Shown here piece after piece: positions 59,935 to 64,000 of a stretch of DNA of 64,000 nt. Position 1 is the stretch's first letter. The number at the start of each line of letters is the position of its first letter. Below the pieces are notes generated by a model. It worked only from the letters and a program-made list of their open reading frames with translations, was not told the origin of the DNA and searched no databases. Both the position numbers and the translations under genes were made by a program. The stretch is from assembly GCF_001421325.1 (NCBI RefSeq), contig NZ_LMJY01000001.1:441501-505500 (forward strand). Direction: 5' to 3'. This DNA comes from Novosphingobium sp. Leaf2 (GTDB lineage Bacteria; Pseudomonadota; Alphaproteobacteria; Sphingomonadales; Sphingomonadaceae).

Positions 59935-61176
59935 ATGACTGCATCGATTTCGGAAACGCCCCCGGCTTTCTCTCCATTCCGGGGGCGTTTCTGTTTCGTC
60001 TGGCTCTTGCGCGGGTGTTCGGCGCTGGGTGGGCAGATCTTCGCTTTCGGTTTGGCACTGCAACTGTTTCAGGCCAGCGGATCGACACTTGACCTTGGTC
60101 TGCTGGGGCTGGTCCAATTCTTCCCCAGCCTGGCACTGGCTTTGCCCGCAGGCCATCTGGTGGATCGGTATGCACCGGGACGCATCGCGATGGTTGCGCA
60201 AATCGCGAATGCGCTGGCCGCCGTATTGTTGCTGGTCGTTCCCGGCATGCCCGCCGCCCTGATCGTACCCACCTTGTTCGCGGGCGCACTGATTACCGGC
60301 GGAACGCGCGCCTTCGAGCATCCTGTCAACACCGCGCTTCTACCCAGCGTGGTAGCGGATCGCGATGTAGCGCGCGCGGTGGCGTGGACCACAACCGTGG
60401 CCAAGATCGCCACGCTGGTCGGGCCGGTACTGGGCGGCGCGCTTTATGCGCTCAGCCCGCAGCTAGCCTATGGCACGGCTCTGGCCCTGTTCCTTGGTTC
60501 GGGCGTCCTTGCCGCCATGCTTGGCACGGTCGGTCTGTCTGCCGACAAGTCCGCACTCGAATGGCGCTCCGCCCTGGCCGGCATCGGCGTCATTTGGCGC
60601 GACAGGGTGCTGAGCGGGGCGATGGTGTTGGATATGCTGGCAGTGCTGCTGGGCGGCGCGATGGCGCTGCTGCCGGTCTATGCCATGGTCATCCTGCATA
60701 CCGGATCGGTAGGGCTGGGCATTCTGAGGGCAGCGCCGGGGCTGGGTGCGGTGGTCACGGGGTTGTGGCTGGCGCGCCACCCGGTGGACCGCAAGGCCGG
60801 CAAGGTGCTGCTGTTGGCGACTGCCATGTTCGGGCTGTCTACATGCATTTTTGGCATTTCCAAAAGCTACGAGCTTACGCTGGTGATGTTGACCGTCATG
60901 GGCGGTGCCGACATGGTCAGCATCCATATCCGTAGCGCGTTGATCCAGTTGCGCACTCCGCCTGAACTGCGCGGGAGGGTAGGTGCGGTGAACGGCATCT
61001 TCATCAGTAGCTCCAATCAGATCGGTGCTTTCGAATCCGGCCTTACCGCGTACTGGTTCGGCACCGTCCCTGCCGTGGTGTTTGGAGGAGCGGCGACGAT
61101 CGCGGTAACCGGTGTCGTCGCCGTGGCCTTCAAGGCGCTGCGCCGCGCCGACCGGCTCGGCGACAAGCCGGCCTAA
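59935..61176 (+). CDS. MFS transporter (EntS-like/DHA3 type)
   Basis: 413 aa from the ATG at 59935, preceded by GGGGAGGA 6 bp away. About 12 helices. LRGCSALGGQIFAFGLALQL starts the first helix, LPAGHLVDRYAPGRIAMVAQ is motif A, and ELRGRVGAVNGIFISSSNQIG is the conserved region of EntS-like exporters. Members export enterobactin or drugs; the substrate here is unknown. An in-frame extension to 59656 runs antisense to the dioxygenase and is rejected. Confidence 0.9.
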   Translation: MTASISETPPAFSPFRGRFCFVWLLRGCSALGGQIFAFGLALQLFQASGSTLDLGLLGLVQFFPSLALALPAGHLVDRYAPGRIAMVAQIANALAAVLLLVVPGMPAALIVPTLFAGALITGGTRAFEHPVNTALLPSVVADRDVARAVAWTTTVAKIATLVGPVLGGALYALSPQLAYGTALALFLGSGVLAAMLGTVGLSADKSALEWRSALAGIGVIWRDRVLSGAMVLDMLAVLLGGAMALLPVYAMVILHTGSVGLGILRAAPGLGAVVTGLWLARHPVDRKAGKVLLLATAMFGLSTCIFGISKSYELTLVMLTVMGGADMVSIHIRSALIQLRTPPELRGRVGAVNGIFISSSNQIGAFESGLTAYWFGTVPAVVFGGAATIAVTGVVAVAFKALRRADRLGDKPA

Positions 61177-61518
61177 CTTGGTATCGCCCCGGCAGAACGT
61201 CGTGGGTGGGGCCTGCCCACCAGGCTTGTCGGGATCGCCGCGGCGCTGATCGTGTTGGCAGTGGGCCCAGCCCCCGTTGGCTTTGTTGCGCGACGTTTCG
61301 TGGGGCTTGCTGCCGCTGGTTGTGGCTGGGAAGGCGCTGTGATGGTCGCTTGCGCTATGCATCTTCTGCGCGCGGAAATGCGCCGCACGTGCGCATTCAT
61401 TCGGACGGCGAACTTTGCATACTGGTCCGCGTGGCTAAGGTCGCACCGGGCAAGCCGGCGAAGTGCTTCGCACAACGGCTTTTCAGCACCGACTACATCT
61501 CGAGCCGTAGGGTATTGA
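61177..61518. other. Interval with no recognisable gene
   Basis: 340 bp between the MFS stop and the transposase. The MFS frame continues open after its TAA with a hydrophobic stretch (TRLVGIAAALIVLAVGPAPV), and a second frame has HVRIHSDGELCILVRVAKVA. They look like pieces of lost genes, but I recognise neither. Confidence 0.5.
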
Positions 61519-62230
61519 CTAGGCCGTAGCCTCATAAGCGCGGAGCCACAGGCGCATTGAGGCGAGTTGGACCATGTCTAGGAAGGTCTCGGCCTGCCTA
61601 TCGTAGCGGGTGGCAACTCGCCGGAAGTGCTTCAGCCTGGAGAAGAAGCGCTCGATCAAGTTGCGCTCGCGGTAGAGCCAGGTGCTGAAGTACGGTTTCG
61701 ACCGGCGGTTGGGCTTTGGCGGGATATTGGCGAATGCCCCTTTCTCGCGGAGGGATGCCCGGATGCGATCCGCATCGTAGGCCTTGTCCGCCAAGACGAT
61801 TGTTTCAGCGCCAACATGATCGAGCAGACCGTCAGCCGCTTAACTATCATGGCTTTGCCCGGCGGTCAGGCGCAACCGGATCGGGAGGCCTTGCCCGTCG
61901 ACGAGCGCGTGGATTTTGGTCGTGAGCCCGCCTAGGGAACGACCGAGACAATGATCTCGATCCCCCTTTTTGCCGTTGCGGCGCCTGTTGGTTGGCGCGA
62001 ACGGACGTGCTGTCGATCATCTGTATATCGCCATCGAGCGAAGCGATTGTAGCAGGTTGTGCGTGACCATATCGTTCAGGCAGGTCGCGCCAAGGCGCAC
62101 CGGACCGAAGCACCCAAAAAATGCCGTTCGTCACGTGGCGATTATCAACGCGGGGCACGCCTCGCGGCTTATTGGGCAGCAGTGGCTCAGTCGCCCGCCA
62201 TTCGAAGTCGGTCAAATCATATTGGCTCAT
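61519..62230 (-). mobile_element. Degenerate IS5-family element (transposase pseudogene)
   Basis: The N-terminal piece (62230 down) reads MSQYDLTDFEWRATEPLLPN then GAPWRDLPERYG, then jumps to DGDIQMIDSTSVRANQQ, so about 25 residues of the usual sequence between them are deleted. The frame is then broken, and the end is in another frame (61794 to 61519: MADKAYDADRIR, NLIERFFSRLKHFRRVATRY). The DDE catalytic order is thus disrupted. Exact terminal repeats were not identified with confidence. Confidence 0.85.
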
Positions 62231-62309
62231 GCCGAACCGGAATCACCTCCCAAACGCCAACGAAAGGACTTTGATAGCCGTATGCCCAACTTTGCGCTAA
62301 AACGCCGGG

Positions 62310-62396
62310 GCCAGCGTAGCGGAATTGGTAGACGTATCACCACAGTGATTCTGAGCCCTACGGCTTAGGTGCGGGTTCGATCCCCTGCCGCTGGCG
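62310..62396 (+). tRNA. tRNA-Leu-like gene with a 4-base anticodon loop (possible pseudo-tRNA)
   Basis: Acceptor stem GCCAGCG/CGCTGGC is a perfect 7 bp (62310-62316 with 62389-62395). The D-arm GCGGAATTGGTAGACGT is typical of tRNA-Leu. A long class II variable arm TGAGCC-CTAC-GGCTTA is intact, and the T-loop TTCGATC is present. The anticodon stem ATCAC/GTGAT is perfect, but its loop is only CACA, so no normal 7-base anticodon loop can form. The T-arm has one base too many. No CCA is encoded (TCC follows the discriminator G). Confidence 0.65.
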
Positions 62397-62481
62397 TCCC
62401 ATTTATGGGTTCACAACCTAAGATGCAGTGACATCCGCAGCCGTTCCGCCACGGCGTAAGGAAATTATGTTGGCCCGCAGT

Positions 62482-62886
62482 TCAAGTCGCTTCTTGGCTA
62501 GCCAAATAGCGAGCGAGATCAATGAAGGCTCGGAACGCTGCCGAGTGGTTGCGTCGGTTCGGGTAGTATAGACACAGCGGGGCGAGAGGCGGCATACAGT
62601 CTTCCAGCACGCGGATGAGCCGCCCTGATGCAATGTCTTCGAAAACGTCCGATTCCATGAAGAAGCTGACGCAGAAATTCTGCATTACGGCGATCCGTGA
62701 ATGGTTGGCTTCATCCAGCGTAATGGTGCCATGAACGTCCATCAGCGCCGTTTGTCCGTCTTTCTCGAATTGCCAGCGATAAAGCGATCCATTTGGCAGG
62801 CGGACGCGGATGCACGAATGACCAAGCAGATCGGGCGGAACATGCGGTCTCGGGTTGTTCTGAAAGTATACGGGTGAGCCAACTCC
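62482..62886 (-). pseudogene. LysR-family regulator, C-terminal fragment
   Basis: About 135 residues of the effector-binding domain: [20 protein letters not shown], then [20 protein letters not shown], ending CLYYPNRRNHSAAFRAFIDL and ARYLASQEAT. The winged-helix DNA-binding part and the first half of the effector domain are gone. Homology ends at about 62886, where a plus-strand SDR fragment begins. It cannot regulate transcription. Confidence 0.8.
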
Positions 62887-63239
62887 CTTTGCCCGACGCG
62901 ACGACTGCATACGCTGCGGCAAAGGCGGCTTTATCGACGTACAGCAAAAGCCTTTCAAAGCAGGTTTCCCCTCACGGCGTCAGAGTCGTTCGTGTGTCTC
63001 CCGGCTGGATCGAAACCGAGGCATCCCTTGACCTGGCGACGCGGCTGGCGGCCGACCATGGCGGCGACATCGAACACGGCAGGAGAATGATCATGGAGTC
63101 GCTTGGCGGGATACCCCTAGGACGCCCCTCAAAGCCGGAGGAGGCGGCAAGTCTTGTCGCCTTTCTGGCATCCGATCGGGCAGGCTCCATCACCGGTGCC
63201 GAATATGTGATCGACGGCGGAACCGTGCCGACAGCTTGA
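62874..63239 (+). pseudogene. Short-chain dehydrogenase (SDR), C-terminal fragment
   Basis: About 121 residues starting [20 protein letters not shown], with the active-site YxxxK (YAAAK), then [17 protein letters not shown] and [16 protein letters not shown] as in classical SDRs. The nucleotide-binding TGxxxGIG half is missing. It starts exactly where the LysR fragment ends, on the opposite strand, so both lost their 5' parts at the same junction. Confidence 0.8.
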
Positions 63240-63268
63240 GGAACCCAGCGGCAGCGTTCCAGAACGCC

Positions 63269-64000
63269 TTATGTCGGCGCTCCGGGTATCATGACCTGGC
63301 GGATGGCGCTGCCGTCAGCCATCAGGTCCAGCAGAGTATTGATGTCTGACATCGGGCTGACGGACGTGAGTAGCTTTTCCACCGGCAAGCGGCCACCGCG
63401 CCACATGGCGATGTAGCGCGGGATGTCCCGCGAAGGGATCGCTGAACCCATGTACGAACCGATCAGCGTCTTGCCATCGGCGACAAGCGAGACGGCGGGA
63501 ATGTCGAACGTTTCGGCGGGGTTGGGCAGGCCTACCGTGACGATGCGCCCGCCGCGCCGCGCGGCAGCGTAGGCGGCTTTGAGCACGAAGGCCTTGCCAA
63601 CGGTTTCGATCACGACATCGGCGCCCCCTTCCGGGAAAACCGCCCCGAGCTGCACGCCGTCAGCAGGATCGAGGGCAATTGCGCCAAGCTGCGTGGCGAG
63701 CGCACGCTTCTCTGCCGAGGGATCGATAGCAACCAGCACCCCGGCGCCCGAGGCCCGTGCAGCCAACAGTGCGGAAAGGCCAACGCCGCCAAGGCCATAG
63801 ATCAGCACGTTCTCGCCAGGCTTGACCGCGGCGCTGTTCACCACCGCCCCCGCGCCGGTCAGCACCGCACAGCCGAACAGGGCGGCGATTTCCGCCGGGA
63901 TATCATTATCGACCTTCACCGCAGAGCGTCGGTCGACCACGACGTGGCTGGCGAATGCGGAAACCCCGAGATGGTGATGCACATCGTTGCCGCACGCATC
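63269..64000 (-). CDS. Zinc-type alcohol dehydrogenase, cut by the window end
   Basis: The C-terminal 243 residues are present; the frame runs open past base 64000. The NAD(P)-binding site is VLIYGLGGVGLSALLAARAS, with ALFGCAVLTGAGAVVNSA before it and a C-terminal catalytic-fold part. The zinc-binding N-terminal half lies outside the window, apart from the end DACGNDVHHHL. Members oxidise alcohols or reduce aldehydes; the substrate is unknown. It converges on the SDR fragment. Confidence 0.88.
   Translation of the reverse strand, partial: DACGNDVHHHLGVSAFASHVVVDRRSAVKVDNDIPAEIAALFGCAVLTGAGAVVNSAAVKPGENVLIYGLGGVGLSALLAARASGAGVLVAIDPSAEKRALATQLGAIALDPADGVQLGAVFPEGGADVVIETVGKAFVLKAAYAAARRGGRIVTVGLPNPAETFDIPAVSLVADGKTLIGSYMGSAIPSRDIPRYIAMWRGGRLPVEKLLTSVSPMSDINTLLDLMADGSAIRQVMIPGAPT

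Overview
The window is a GC-rich, almost fully coding stretch of an alphaproteobacterial chromosome. The gene set and protein styles point to a sphingomonad (Novosphingobium/Sphingobium-like): a methionine synthase split into two genes beside metF and an ArsR-methyltransferase regulator, DciA-like DUF721 - two DsbA-like proteins - smc, a DUF1489 protein, an acnA-type aconitase, and a PEP-CTERM-like serine-rich protein. The taxonomic call is an inference from gene content; there is no rRNA in the window.

Bases 1-46310 are ordinary core genome: a VIT-family transporter, a GT22-like glycosyltransferase, ruvAB, a serine-rich surface protein, aconitase, a drug/metabolite exporter, an L,D-transpeptidase, recQ, a NUDIX enzyme, a methionine/folate operon (ArsR-methyltransferase, metF, split metH) behind a perfect 22-bp palindrome, smc with two DsbA-like proteins and a DciA-like gene, mutY, a serine hydrolase, nudC, mgtE, cyclophilin, a LysR regulator, corC, ybeY, miaB, an RcnB-like protein, phoH, argS, a SPOR protein, gyrB and guaA. 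A 26-codon small gene with a strong ribosome binding site and its own terminator lies between gyrB and guaA.

Bases 46299-59029 look like a genomic island in the 3' end of guaA. The last 12 bases of guaA (GAGTGGGAATGA) recur exactly at 59018-59029, and a broken tyrosine recombinase gene starts about 300 bp inside the left copy. The cargo is an iron-uptake cluster (Sel1 protein, TonB-dependent siderophore receptor, PKHD hydroxylase, TonB and a remnant of a PepSY membrane protein), an AraC regulator, and a complete EmrAB-type efflux set (small unknown protein, outer-membrane factor, HlyD adaptor, 14-TM MFS pump). The right end is non-coding, with a cupin remnant and an AT-rich hairpin.

Bases 59030-64000 are a scarred accessory region: an intradiol ring-cleavage dioxygenase without its N-terminal part, an intact MFS transporter, a degenerate IS5-family transposase, a class II tRNA-Leu-like gene whose anticodon loop seems too short, a LysR fragment abutting an SDR fragment, and a zinc-type alcohol dehydrogenase cut by the window end. 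At three places (about 47660, 59800 and 62880) genes or fragments pointing away from each other have lost their 5' ends at a shared junction, which suggests repeated deletion or recombination.
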